Source of the DNA: Alloacidobacterium dinghuense
GTDB lineage: Bacteria; Acidobacteriota; Terriglobia; Terriglobales; Acidobacteriaceae
Direction: 5' to 3'
DNA length: 64,000 bases
Assembly (NCBI RefSeq): GCF_014274465.1
Contig: NZ_CP060394.1
Location: forward strand, 5,022,001 to 5,086,000
In this document: positions 47,752 to 55,515 of the stretch, one piece after another
How the letters are laid out: each line of letters opens with the position of its first letter
Numbering within the stretch: the first letter of the stretch is position 1
Notes under the pieces: model-generated
The model's input: the letters and a program-made list of their open reading frames with translations, nothing else
Databases searched by the model: none
Told to the model about the DNA's origin: nothing
Position numbers and translations under genes: made by a program

Positions 47752-48118
47752 GTTCTTTTTAAATCCTCCTGGTTCTAATTCGCTTTCCCAGAACCTTTGC
47801 TGGTACCGCGTATTGCGGGTCTCTTCATTCCGCTCGACGATTTCCACGCCTTGAGAGCCTGAAAACCCCTGTATCCATGCGGTGTTTGAAAAAACCTACC
47901 GTCGTTTACCTTGCGTCTTCTTGCGAGCTTTGTCAACGGCAAAAGGCCTGTTTCCACAGGTTTTTCGCCATTTTTTTAGGTTTTTATACCTTTTTTCTGG
48001 ATTTGGACACAGTTTTGGCAGTTTTGTGAGGTCTCGGAAACCCTTATCTTGCGCGGTCGGCACGCGTTTTTCGTGCCTGGGAATGAAGAGCAGTCTATTC
48101 CTCTGCGCAGACGCGCGT
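47752..48118. other. 367-bp AT-rich gap upstream of HU
   Basis: Leader and promoter region of the HU gene (leftward) and 3' flank of the DUF2461 gene. It has poly-T tracts around 47965-48000 and a small CCTGT/ACAGG inverted repeat at about 47948-47961. A TTGACA on the minus strand (about 47931-47936) is a possible -35 box without a good -10. No gene seen. Confidence 0.45.
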
Positions 48119-48868
48119 CTACACCAGCTTGAAGATATATTGTCTTTTTTTCTCCGTTTCCTGCACAAATGGGCGGTTCAGAAAATCCACGATGGGCGCG
48201 GCCAGCCGGAAGCGCGTCACAATCTCGCTCACCAGCCCTTCGCTGAGCGCCGCTTCCGCCGGAAGCCGCGCCAGCACGCCCCACTGCTGCTGCTTGATCA
48301 GGTCAATCCCTGGATGATCCGGCGAAAATCCCTTCGGCGGACGCGTCAGCGCTGCCGTATCCAGATCGAGATCCATCACTTGGCGCAGCTTTTTCCCATT
48401 CAGCAGCCTGCGAAACTCCGCATGTTCGTCGAGCAGCTGCAAACGGATCGCAAGCAACTGCTCGCGTTCCGGCATATAAATCCCCGCAGCAATCACCACC
48501 TCGGTCGGCGAGAAATGAAAGTAATACCCTCCGCCGGAGGTCTTTTCGACGCCTGTGCGTGTCCACCACGCGGAAACGTGCGTCTTATAGGGAGTCTTAT
48601 CGGCAAAAAAACGAGTGTCGCGATAAATGCGCATCATGCTCTTCTGCGCAGGCCGCACATGCGCAGGCGCAAACTCTGTCATCGCATCCGTTACCCGCTC
48701 AATCACCGCCAGCATCGGCTTTTTCAGCTCGCGCTCAAACACTGCACGCCGTGCCTCAAACCATTCGCGGTTGTTGTTGCGCTTCAGCCCGCGCAGAAAC
48801 TTCACCGCCTCCGGCCTGAAGTACGGCTGAACTTCCTGCTGAGCAGTTTTGAAGCTGGTCTTTGGCAT
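48119..48868 (-). CDS. DUF2461-domain protein
   Basis: A 249-residue soluble protein of the TIGR02453/DUF2461 family: FLRGLKRNNNREWFEARRAVFERELKKP, RIYRDTRFFADKTPYKTHVSAWW and GGGYYFHFSPTEVVIAAGIYMPE are all conserved. The function is not established. It is divergent from msrA with 93 bp between starts. Confidence 0.92.
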   Translation of the reverse strand: MPKTSFKTAQQEVQPYFRPEAVKFLRGLKRNNNREWFEARRAVFERELKKPMLAVIERVTDAMTEFAPAHVRPAQKSMMRIYRDTRFFADKTPYKTHVSAWWTRTGVEKTSGGGYYFHFSPTEVVIAAGIYMPEREQLLAIRLQLLDEHAEFRRLLNGKKLRQVMDLDLDTAALTRPPKGFSPDHPGIDLIKQQQWGVLARLPAEAALSEGLVSEIVTRFRLAAPIVDFLNRPFVQETEKKRQYIFKLV

Positions 48869-48961
48869 ACCCGCATTTTAAGGGGTTGCGCGCTTGTACG
48901 AGCCTTCTATCGCATGAAAAGCACGCTGTAACTTTCCCGGGCATTTCTGCTCTAATTTGGT

Positions 48962-49639
48962 ATGCTTCGCCGAATACTGTGCGGGTTCGTTGTCGCTTCC
49001 TGTGTTGCCATCGCCATTGCCCAGATTGAAACTCCGCGATCGACGCCCATCCCTGCAGCGGAAACCGATGCAGCCTTGGCTGCGAAACATAGCAAAGCAA
49101 CAGCCGTCTTCGCCGGAGGATGTTTTTGGGGCACGCAGGCAGTCTTTGAGCGCGTAAAGGGCGTCGTCGACACGACCGCAGGCTACTCTGGCGGCTCCGC
49201 CAACACCGCGCACTACAACGACGTCACCACAGAAACCACGGGACACGCCGAAAGCGTCCGCGTCGTCTACGATCCGTCGAAGATCACCTATGGCCAGCTG
49301 CTGCGCATCTTCTTCTCCGTCGCCCACGACCCTACACAGCTTAACCGCCAGGGGAATGACGTTGGCCCATCCTACCGGTCCGTAATTTTTTACGGGGATG
49401 AAGAGCAGCACCGCGTCGCCGACGCCTACATCAAACAACTCGACGCCGCGCACGTCTTCTCGCGCCCCATCGTGACGCAGGTTGTACCGCTCAAAGCCTT
49501 CTACGCAGCCGAGGACTATCACCAGGACTACGCCCTCAAGAACCCCGGCAACCCCTACATCGAAGTCTGCGACCGCCCCAAGATCGCAGCGCTCAAGCAG
49601 CAGTTCCCCGATCTCTTCCAGAAGTACAACGGCAAATAA
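48962..49639 (+). CDS. msrA: Secreted peptide-methionine (S)-S-oxide reductase
   Basis: Repairs methionine-S-sulfoxide. The catalytic GGCFWG places the nucleophile at C54, and [27 protein letters not shown]-like and [23 protein letters not shown]-like blocks match MsrA. The first 20 residues ([20 protein letters not shown]) are a signal peptide, so the enzyme protects periplasmic proteins. No MsrB domain or gene is attached. Possible resolving cysteine near the C-terminus (EVCDRPKI). Confidence 0.95.
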   Translation: [225 protein letters not shown]

Positions 49640-49704
49640 TGTCCTTCTGAAAAGGAATCGAGGCAGAAACGCCGTTCACACAACTCTGTTATCCTCGTCA
49701 CGTT

Positions 49705-50226
49705 ATGCGAGCACTCATTCTTTGCACCGCTCTCATCACATCCGCTGCAGCGTTTTCGCAGCAGGCGCCATCGTCCCAGGCGTCGCCATCTCAGGCGCCA
49801 TCATCCCCGGCTCCATCAACCATTGAACTGCCGCCCGGCACACACGAGCTGCTGCTCGAAGCAAAGGGCGAGGGCGTACAAATCTACACCTGCGCCCAGG
49901 GTAAGTGGGTTCTCAAAGGCCCCGACGCGAAGCTCCTCGACGCGCAGGGAGCAATCCTCGGCAGCCACTTCGCCGGACCGACATGGAAATTGACTGACGG
50001 CAGCGAAGTGAAGGGTAAGGCTGTCGCTTCGCAGCCATCACCCGATGCGGATTCCGTGCCGTGGCTGTTGCTTCAAGCTGTACCCGGCAGCGGCTCAGGA
50101 AACTTCACCGACGTCAACTACATCCGACGCACAGGCACTCGCGGCGGCGTCGCTCCCAAAGAAGGCTGTACCGACGGCGAATCCCGCCAACCCTACACCG
50201 CGACCTACAGCTTCTACAGCAAGTAG
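49705..50226 (+). CDS. DUF3455 secreted protein
   Basis: A 173-residue protein: signal peptide (MRALILCTALITSAAAFSQ), a serine/proline/alanine linker with the repeat SSQASPSQAPSSPAP, then the DUF3455 domain (GVQIYTCAQGKWVLKGPDAKLLDAQGAILGSHFAGPTW and TDVNYIRRTGTRGGVAPKEGC). Function unknown. It lies between msrA and a serine hydrolase, all on the plus strand and all exported. Confidence 0.85.
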   Translation: MRALILCTALITSAAAFSQQAPSSQASPSQAPSSPAPSTIELPPGTHELLLEAKGEGVQIYTCAQGKWVLKGPDAKLLDAQGAILGSHFAGPTWKLTDGSEVKGKAVASQPSPDADSVPWLLLQAVPGSGSGNFTDVNYIRRTGTRGGVAPKEGCTDGESRQPYTATYSFYSK

Positions 50227-50273
50227 ATTTCGTCTAGGGTTATAGCCACGCCTTCCAATACAATCCGAGCAAC

Positions 50274-51458
50274 ATGACGCGCCAACTCATCGCAGCACTC
50301 CTCTGCGCCGCCACCACGCTTTCAGCCCAGACAAAAACTTCCGCAACACCGCGGGAAATCAAGTCCTTCTACGAATCCGGTCTGCGCCGCAACGGAATCA
50401 TCGGCAGCGGCCTCATCCTTATCCGCAACGGCGAAGTCATACTGCATGACAACTACGGCCGTCAGAGCGAGACTGAACCCGTCGACGACAACACCACATA
50501 TCACTGGGCCTCCGTCACCAAGACATTCACCGGAATCGCCATCATGCAGCTGCGCGACCGCGGCCTGCTCTCACTCGACGACTCGCTAGTCAAGTACATC
50601 CCCGAACTGACGGCCGTCCACGATGCCTACGGCCTCGTCTCCGCCATCACCATCCGCCAAGCCATGTCCCACTCGAGCGGCTTCCGTGATGCTACATGGC
50701 CCTGGCGCGACGCCGACTGGCAGCCCTTCGAGCCCGCACAGTGGTCGCAGATCGTCGCCATGCTGCCGTACTCCGACATCAAATTCGCGCCCGGCTCACG
50801 CTACAGCTACTCCAATCTCGCTGTCGTTTTCTTAGGTGAAATCATCGAGCGTCTCTCCGGAGATCAGTTTGAGGTCTACATGGAGAAGAACATCTTCCGT
50901 CCGCTCGGCATGGACCGCAGTTACTATGACCGCAGCCCTTACACGTTATTGAAATACCGCTCCCACAGCTGGGATCTCAAAGACGGCAAGCTGACTGAGG
51001 ATCCATTCGACTTCAATACCGGCATCACCCGCGCCAACGGTGGCCTCAACGCGCCGCTTACGGACATGCTCAAGTACGTCTGCTTCCTGCTTGGCGATCC
51101 AGCACACCAAACCGAATACGATGCAATCTTGAAACGCTCTTCATTGGAAGAAATGTGGAGGCCAGTGCTTCCCGTCACGCCCGACGAAGACTTCCCATCG
51201 CGCGCAGGCGCGCATGACGAAGTAGCAGAAAGCTTCTTCGTGCACACTGACGGAACGTTGAAACTGATCGGTCATCCCGGCTGGCAGAATGGCTTCCGCA
51301 GCCAGATCAACATCGATCCGGCAACGCGCAGCGCCTACATCGTCGACTACAACACCGATGCGCAGGACACGCAAAAAAACACGCGCAGCTTCAACATCGA
51401 GCTGCGCGATTACCTCATCGACAACTTCTTCAAAAGACGTGCAGCAACAACAGAATAA
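50274..51458 (+). CDS. Class C beta-lactamase-family serine hydrolase
   Basis: A 394-residue exported protein (signal MTRQLIAALLCAATTLSAQ). Active-site motifs: S80-V-T-K83 in HWASVTKTFTGIA, and Y179-S-N181 in YSYSNLAVVFLGEIIE; the third motif (HxG) appears as LIGHPGWQNGF. Such proteins include D-aminopeptidases, esterases and penicillin-binding-like enzymes; true beta-lactamase activity should not be assumed. Its 3' end overlaps the antisense small gene by 29 bp. Confidence 0.9.
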   Translation: MTRQLIAALLCAATTLSAQTKTSATPREIKSFYESGLRRNGIIGSGLILIRNGEVILHDNYGRQSETEPVDDNTTYHWASVTKTFTGIAIMQLRDRGLLSLDDSLVKYIPELTAVHDAYGLVSAITIRQAMSHSSGFRDATWPWRDADWQPFEPAQWSQIVAMLPYSDIKFAPGSRYSYSNLAVVFLGEIIERLSGDQFEVYMEKNIFRPLGMDRSYYDRSPYTLLKYRSHSWDLKDGKLTEDPFDFNTGITRANGGLNAPLTDMLKYVCFLLGDPAHQTEYDAILKRSSLEEMWRPVLPVTPDEDFPSRAGAHDEVAESFFVHTDGTLKLIGHPGWQNGFRSQINIDPATRSAYIVDYNTDAQDTQKNTRSFNIELRDYLIDNFFKRRAATTE

Positions 51459-51576
51459 TAAGGATCAAAAGGATCAGGCTGATTCCACCGCCACCGTAAT
51501 AACCAATTCCGGGCCCCATACGGTAACCGCCGAATCCAAAGACCAGCAGCAGAATAATCAGAATGATTAACAGCAT
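51430..51576 (-). CDS. 48-residue DUF3309-like membrane protein
   Basis: Small gene found by reading the minus strand: ATG at 51576 with AGAGGAAG upstream, TGA at 51430. The product MLLIILIILLLVFGFGGYRM, a glycine/tyrosine-rich turn (GPGIGYYGGGG), then a second very hydrophobic helix (ISLILLILIILLLHVF) matches the small DUF3309 two-helix pattern. It overlaps the end of the serine-hydrolase gene on the other strand. Function unknown. Confidence 0.72.
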   Translation of the reverse strand: MLLIILIILLLVFGFGGYRMGPGIGYYGGGGISLILLILIILLLLHVF

Positions 51577-51746
51577 GTGCTTCCTCTCTTGACGTGTCGC
51601 GATTCAAGCGCTGCCCGAATCCGCGCAGCACATTTTTCAAACCACTCGTAGGATGCACACACTCCATCGGCGGTGTTCGTTCTTTCGAAATTTATTTCGT
51701 TTTTGCGGCAAGCAACTTGGCAACTGCTCTGCGCCATCTCTGCTAA

Positions 51747-53024
51747 TCAATTGATCCCGCTTGAGCGCGCCGCGAACTCGCGAGCCCGCTCCAGCAGAAG
51801 CTCCTGCTCTCGCGCATTCCGCGTCATTTGCGCAGCACGCTCGCACTCCGCTCGCGCCTCGTCATACCGCCCAAGTTTCGCCAGCAGGTCCCCGCGCACA
51901 CTCGGCAGCAGATGATAGCCCTTGAGCGATGGCTCCGCCGTCAGCGCATCCACTAACGCCAACGCCGCATCCGGACCTGAAGCCATGCTTACTGCAACCG
52001 CGCGATTCAACTCGACAATCGGAGAAGGCATAATCCGCGCCAGTTCGTCATAAAGACTCACGATGCGCGCCCAGTCTGTATCGTCTGCTACCAGGGCCCG
52101 CGCATGACAAGCTGCAATCGCCGCCTGCAAAGCATATGGTCCACGCGAACCACCCAACGCACCAGCACGCTCCAGCGCCGCAAGGCCACGCCGAATCAAA
52201 AGCCGATCCCATCGTGCGCGATCCTGATCAAGCAGCAGCACCGGCCGTCCCTCAGGCCCGGTCCGCGCCGCCGAGCGCGACGCCTGAATCTCCATCAGCG
52301 CCGCCAGCCCATGCACCTCGGCTTCCTGCGGAGCAAGCTCAGCAAGAATGCGTCCCAACCGCAGCGCATCTTCGCAAAGCGCAGGACGCATCCAGTCATC
52401 GCCCGCCGTCGCCGAATAGCCTTCGTTGAATACCAAATAGATTGCGCCCAACACCGATGCCAACCGCTGTGGCAGCTCCTTCCCACGCGGAACCTCAAAA
52501 GGAATATGCTCCTGCGCCAGCGTTCGCTTCGCGCGCACTATGCGCTGCGCAATCGTGGCTTCGGGAACAAGAAACGCCCGTGCAATCTCGTCCGTCGTCA
52601 ACCCGCCCAGCAAACGCAGCGTCAATGCAACGCGTGCTTCCGACGAGAGCACCGGATGACACGCAATAAACATCAGCCGTAGCAGATCGTCGCCGATGTC
52701 ATCATCGAGAGCTGCGTTGAAGTCCGGCACCGTCAGCTCCTGAGCTTCCAGTTCACGTCCCAGCTCTTCATGTTTGCGATCGAGCATCTGCCTGCGTCGC
52801 AGCAGATCGAGCGCGCGATGCTTCGCTGTCGTCATCAGCCACGCACCGGGCTTTTCCGGAATCCCCGACTCCGGCCATTGCTCGAGCGCCGCCACCAGCG
52901 CCTCCTGCGCCAGATCTTCGGCAATCCCGACATCGCGTACGAGTCGCGTGAGCGCGGCAATCACCTTTGCCGACTCCATCCTCCAGACCGCATCAATTGT
53001 GTTATGGATAGCAGTAGCCGTCAC
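51747..53024 (-). CDS. ECF42-group RNA polymerase sigma factor with TPR-like C-terminus
   Basis: The 425 residues comprise sigma region 2 (about 15-80, IAEDLAQEALVAALEQWPESGIPEKPGAWLMTTAKHRALDLLRR), region 4 (about 108-170, LTLRLLGGLTTDEIARAFLVPEATIAQRIVRAKRTL), then a 250-residue helical extension with TPR-like helix pairs (VHGLAALMEIQASRSAAR, ELNRAVAVSMASGPDAAL, LLAKLGRYDEARAECERAA). This plan defines the ECF42 group, which in other phyla lies beside DGPF/YCII genes and lacks an anti-sigma factor. Here the DGPF gene is 43 bp upstream, in the same direction. Confidence 0.92.
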   Translation of the reverse strand: MTATAIHNTIDAVWRMESAKVIAALTRLVRDVGIAEDLAQEALVAALEQWPESGIPEKPGAWLMTTAKHRALDLLRRRQMLDRKHEELGRELEAQELTVPDFNAALDDDIGDDLLRLMFIACHPVLSSEARVALTLRLLGGLTTDEIARAFLVPEATIAQRIVRAKRTLAQEHIPFEVPRGKELPQRLASVLGAIYLVFNEGYSATAGDDWMRPALCEDALRLGRILAELAPQEAEVHGLAALMEIQASRSAARTGPEGRPVLLLDQDRARWDRLLIRRGLAALERAGALGGSRGPYALQAAIAACHARALVADDTDWARIVSLYDELARIMPSPIVELNRAVAVSMASGPDAALALVDALTAEPSLKGYHLLPSVRGDLLAKLGRYDEARAECERAAQMTRNAREQELLLERAREFAARSSGIN

Positions 53025-53067
53025 AGCTACCGATCACATCATCATTGCGTCCACGAACGCAAGCGCC

Positions 53068-53421
53068 TTAGCATGCGAGTACAGGCCGAATCTCAAATTC
53101 CGCTTCCACATCTCCACTGCAAAGCGTAGGACAGCGCTTGATCCACGCAATCGCATCTTCCCTCGAAGCGACCTCGACCATCGTGACGCCGGCAACCAGT
53201 TCCTTCGACTCCGCGAACGGCCCATCAATCGTCGAGAACTCGCCCTTCGACAAGCGAACCCGCGTACCCCGCGAAGTGGGCTGCAGCCGCTCAACTGCGA
53301 CCAGCACTCCAGCCTTCTTCATCTCCTCGTCATACTGCCGCATCGCTTCGATCAGCTCAGGACTGGCTGGAGCATCCGACTCCATCGTCGCATCCGACTT
53401 CCGCAGAATCACAAAGCGCAT
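53068..53421 (-). CDS. DGPF (YCII-related) protein 1
   Basis: A 117-residue ferredoxin-like-fold protein with the DGPF-family core: VLVAVERLQPTSRGTRVRL, then IDGPFAESKELVAG, then DAIAWIKRCPT and EFEIRPV. GAGGAGG precedes the ATG. It directly precedes the sigma-factor gene and probably shares its transcript. A terminator separates it from the upstream VOC gene. The family is known as the partner of ECF42 sigma factors; its biochemical role is unknown. Confidence 0.92.
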   Translation of the reverse strand: MRFVILRKSDATMESDAPASPELIEAMRQYDEEMKKAGVLVAVERLQPTSRGTRVRLSKGEFSTIDGPFAESKELVAGVTMVEVASREDAIAWIKRCPTLCSGDVEAEFEIRPVLAC

Positions 53422-53439
53422 TCAGCAACCTCCTCACGG

Positions 53440-53472
53440 AAAAAGAAACGGGCTCCGCAAGCGCGGAACCCG
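53440..53472 (-). terminator. Intrinsic terminator after the VOC gene
   Basis: On the minus strand, CGGGTTCCGC-GCTT-GCGGAGCCCG (10 pairs with one G-U), then TTTCTTTTTCC. It should stop or attenuate transcripts coming from the VOC gene before the DGPF1-sigma pair. Confidence 0.85.
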
Positions 53473-53478
53473 CTCAAA

Positions 53479-53895
53479 TCAAGCCGCCGTTGCGGCGTTG
53501 GTGTTCACCATCCAGGGAATGCCAAAGCGATCGGTCAGCATTCCAAAGCGCGGCGACCAGAATGTCTCGGCGATAGGCATAGTCACCTGCCCGCCTTCCG
53601 CCAACGCATTGAAGACCCGGTCCGCCTCTGCCGCGTTGTCCACCGCAACGCAAACGCAGAACCCCTGCGGCTTCTCCTGGTGTTGCGGCGGCCCGTCAGC
53701 GCCCATCACAATCCTGTTGCCCACCCGCATTGACATATGCATGATCTTGTTTCGCCACTCCGGCTCAAATTGTGCCGCCATCGGCGACTCGCCGTACGTC
53801 ATCTTGAATTCGATCTTGCCGCCAAACGTCTTCTCGTAAAACGTGAATGCTTCCTCGCAATTGCCTCTAAAACCCAAGTGTGGGTCGATCTGCAT
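53479..53895 (-). CDS. VOC-family (PhnB-like) protein
   Basis: A 138-residue vicinal-oxygen-chelate protein: MQIDPHLGFRGNCEEAFTFYEKTFGGKIEFKMTYGESP, then FGMLTDRFGIPWMVN. Such PhnB-like proteins (sometimes named after ubiquinone methyltransferases) often accompany DGPF genes and ECF sigma factors. GAGGAGAAAC precedes the ATG. It lies 39 bp after DGPF2 in the same direction and is followed by a terminator. Confidence 0.92.
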   Translation of the reverse strand: MQIDPHLGFRGNCEEAFTFYEKTFGGKIEFKMTYGESPMAAQFEPEWRNKIMHMSMRVGNRIVMGADGPPQHQEKPQGFCVCVAVDNAAEADRVFNALAEGGQVTMPIAETFWSPRFGMLTDRFGIPWMVNTNAATAA

Positions 53896-53934
53896 GATGT
53901 TTCTCCTCGTTTCGATTTTGTTGCAATGTCGTGC

Positions 53935-54333
53935 TTACTTCTCTACCAGTTGTGCTCCCTGCACCTGATCCCGAGAACAGGGAACATCCAGATCGCCAGC
54001 CTCATACACCTGGCGAATTTCTGTCTCACCGTCGCCTGCAACTTTCAGAAAGCGCTTCGTCAGTTCAATCGCTTCTTCCTTCGAATCCGTCTGCAGCAGC
54101 GCAAAGCCCGCCACCAGTTCCTTCGATTCGGTAAACGGTCCATCTACCACGCCAAACTTTCCATTTGCCAGTCGCACGCGAGCGCCCTTCACACTTGGCA
54201 AACATCCTTCCGTCGCCACCAGTTTGCCCGACCGCATCATTTCTTCAACAAACTTCCCCATCTCCTCCATGTCCTCTTGCGCTGGTCGAATGCCTTCTGC
54301 CTGCGCCGGCTTGTACAAACAAAGAAATCGCAT
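53935..54333 (-). CDS. DGPF (YCII-related) protein 2
   Basis: 132 residues with MRFLCLYKPAQAEGIRPAQEDMEEMGKFVEEMMRSGKLVATEGCLPSVKG-type N-terminal half and the VVDGPFTESKELVAGFALL signature. GAGGAGATGAAT precedes the ATG. A TGTCGA/CGATGTG promoter lies about 45-70 bp upstream. The last 15-20 residues (after GDLDVPCSRDQVQ) extend beyond the usual domain. Confidence 0.92.
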   Translation of the reverse strand: MRFLCLYKPAQAEGIRPAQEDMEEMGKFVEEMMRSGKLVATEGCLPSVKGARVRLANGKFGVVDGPFTESKELVAGFALLQTDSKEEAIELTKRFLKVAGDGETEIRQVYEAGDLDVPCSRDQVQGAQLVEK

Positions 54334-54375
54334 TATTCATCTCCTCACGATTGTTGAATTCCGTTCCTGCTTACA

Positions 54376-54403
54376 CATCGAATGGCGTTCGTCTAAATCG
54401 ACA
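54376..54403 (-). promoter_or_regulatory. ECF42-type promoter for DGPF2
   Basis: On the minus strand TGTCGA (54403-54398), 17 bp, then CGATGTG (starts at 54380). The same motif and spacing precede DGPF3 and DGPF4. TGTCGA at -35 and a CGA-containing -10 match what I recall for ECF42 targets in Streptomyces. Confidence 0.8.
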
Positions 54404-54426
54404 GCTCGAAACGCCAGCGCAAAGAA

Positions 54427-54867
54427 TTAATTGCGCGCCGCCACCTGAGTACGCAGACGTTCTTCATGCTCTTTGAACTCAGGGGCAAGCGCCTCGCCAA
54501 AATCCTCCGGCTCAACCAGCGGACGAATCTCAATTTCAGACTCCACCCCCGGAAACGGGCACGGGCACCGTTTCACCCACTCAATCGCCTCTTCCATCGA
54601 CTTCACCTGCCACAGCCAGAACCCCGCGACCAGTTCCTTTGTCTCCGAGAACGGCCCATCAATCACCGTCCGCCCCGTGCCCGAAAACCGGACGCGCTTG
54701 CCTTTCGAACTCGGCTTCAGCCCGTCCGCCGCCAGCAGCACGCCCGCCTTTACCAGCTCTTCGTTGAACTTCCCCATGTCAGCCAGCAGCTTCTGAAACT
54801 CTTCCCTCTCTGGATGAATGCCCTCTTCAGAATCCTTCGTTGCCTTCACCATCACCATCACTCGCAT
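54427..54867 (-). CDS. DGPF (YCII-related) protein 3
   Basis: 146 residues: MRVMVMVKATKDSEEGIHPEREEFQKLLADMGKFNEELVKAGVLLAADGLKPSSKGKRVRF, VIDGPFSETKELVAGFWLWQVKSMEEAIEWVKRCPCPFPGVESEIEIRPL, then a charged C-terminal helix (DFGEALAPEFKEHEERLRTQ). AAGGAGAAATTGAG precedes the ATG. It has its own ECF42-type promoter upstream and no tight coupling to neighbours. Confidence 0.92.
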   Translation of the reverse strand: MRVMVMVKATKDSEEGIHPEREEFQKLLADMGKFNEELVKAGVLLAADGLKPSSKGKRVRFSGTGRTVIDGPFSETKELVAGFWLWQVKSMEEAIEWVKRCPCPFPGVESEIEIRPLVEPEDFGEALAPEFKEHEERLRTQVAARN

Positions 54868-54936
54868 CTCAATTTCTCCTTGTTGGAATTCGCATGCTGG
54901 GGACGACCTACCGTTTTATCCCAAGCTCTACTTCCA

Positions 54937-54964
54937 CATCGAACGGCGCATCGCAGAATCGACA
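54937..54964 (-). promoter_or_regulatory. ECF42-type promoter for DGPF3
   Basis: On the minus strand TGTCGA (54964-54959), 17 bp, then CGATGTG. The start codon of DGPF3 is about 70 bp downstream. Confidence 0.82.
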
Positions 54965-54985
54965 CGTCGCAAAACTTTTTTCGAA

Positions 54986-55333
54986 TCAGTCTCGGTCCGC
55001 AAACCGCGAGCCTTCCATCAGTGGCCGAATCTCGCACTCACCATCGCCCGCATATCGCAGAAAGTCCTTCGATGACTCCACCGCCACTTCCATCGACTCC
55101 AGTTCGAATAGCGCAAACCCGGCCACCATCTCCTTTGCCTCCGCGTACGGACCGTCCGTGATGGTAACCGCTCCCTCTTTCCGCCGAACTTTCACGCCCT
55201 CAGGCACAAGCCCGCCCGTGGCCAGCAGCGCACCCGATTTCATTGCTTCATCCACGCGTTTTTCCATTTCCTCCATATTTTCGGGCCCACACGGAGCGCG
55301 ATGGTCCGGCTTGTAAATGATCAAAAATCGCAT
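54986..55333 (-). CDS. DGPF (YCII-related) protein 4
   Basis: 115 residues beginning MRFLIIYKPDHRAPCGPENMEEMEKRVDEAMKSGALLATGGLVPEG, with ITDGPYAEAKEMVAGFALFELESMEVAVESSKDFLRYAGDGECEIRPL; DGPF is DGPY here. I start at 55333, where the family N-terminus MRFL begins and GAGAG lies upstream, not at the far end of the open frame (55378). The promoter at 55404-55431 would give a leader of roughly 65 bases. Confidence 0.9.
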   Translation of the reverse strand: MRFLIIYKPDHRAPCGPENMEEMEKRVDEAMKSGALLATGGLVPEGVKVRRKEGAVTITDGPYAEAKEMVAGFALFELESMEVAVESSKDFLRYAGDGECEIRPLMEGSRFADRD

Positions 55334-55403
55334 AGCAAATCTCTCTCCATTTCGTCGCAAATGAAGGCAGCACCCCAATCACGGAATCCCGCCCCTGCTT
55401 TCA

Positions 55404-55431
55404 CGTCGAACAAGACCTTCCCGGATCGACA
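55404..55431 (-). promoter_or_regulatory. ECF42-type promoter for DGPF4
   Basis: On the minus strand TGTCGA (55431-55426), 17 bp, then CGACGTG. It differs from the other two only by C for T in the -10 element. Confidence 0.8.
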
Positions 55432-55515
55432 CGTCAGCTTATCTTTTTTCGAAAATTCTTGAACAGGGGGCGCGAACCCGCCTTGACTCACAGCAACATA
55501 GATCGACGACGCACG

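Noticed and set aside
47882-48931. Plus-strand open frame of 349 codons
   Set aside because: It spans an AT-rich gap and then lies antisense to the DUF2461 gene; its composition is not protein-like.
50274-51458. Antibiotic-resistance beta-lactamase
   Set aside because: Only the general SxxK/YxN family pattern is present; many such proteins are esterases or peptidases.
54427-55333. DGPF3 and DGPF4 as recent identical duplicates
   Set aside because: They share motifs but differ along most of their length, so they are old paralogues, not a recent tandem copy.
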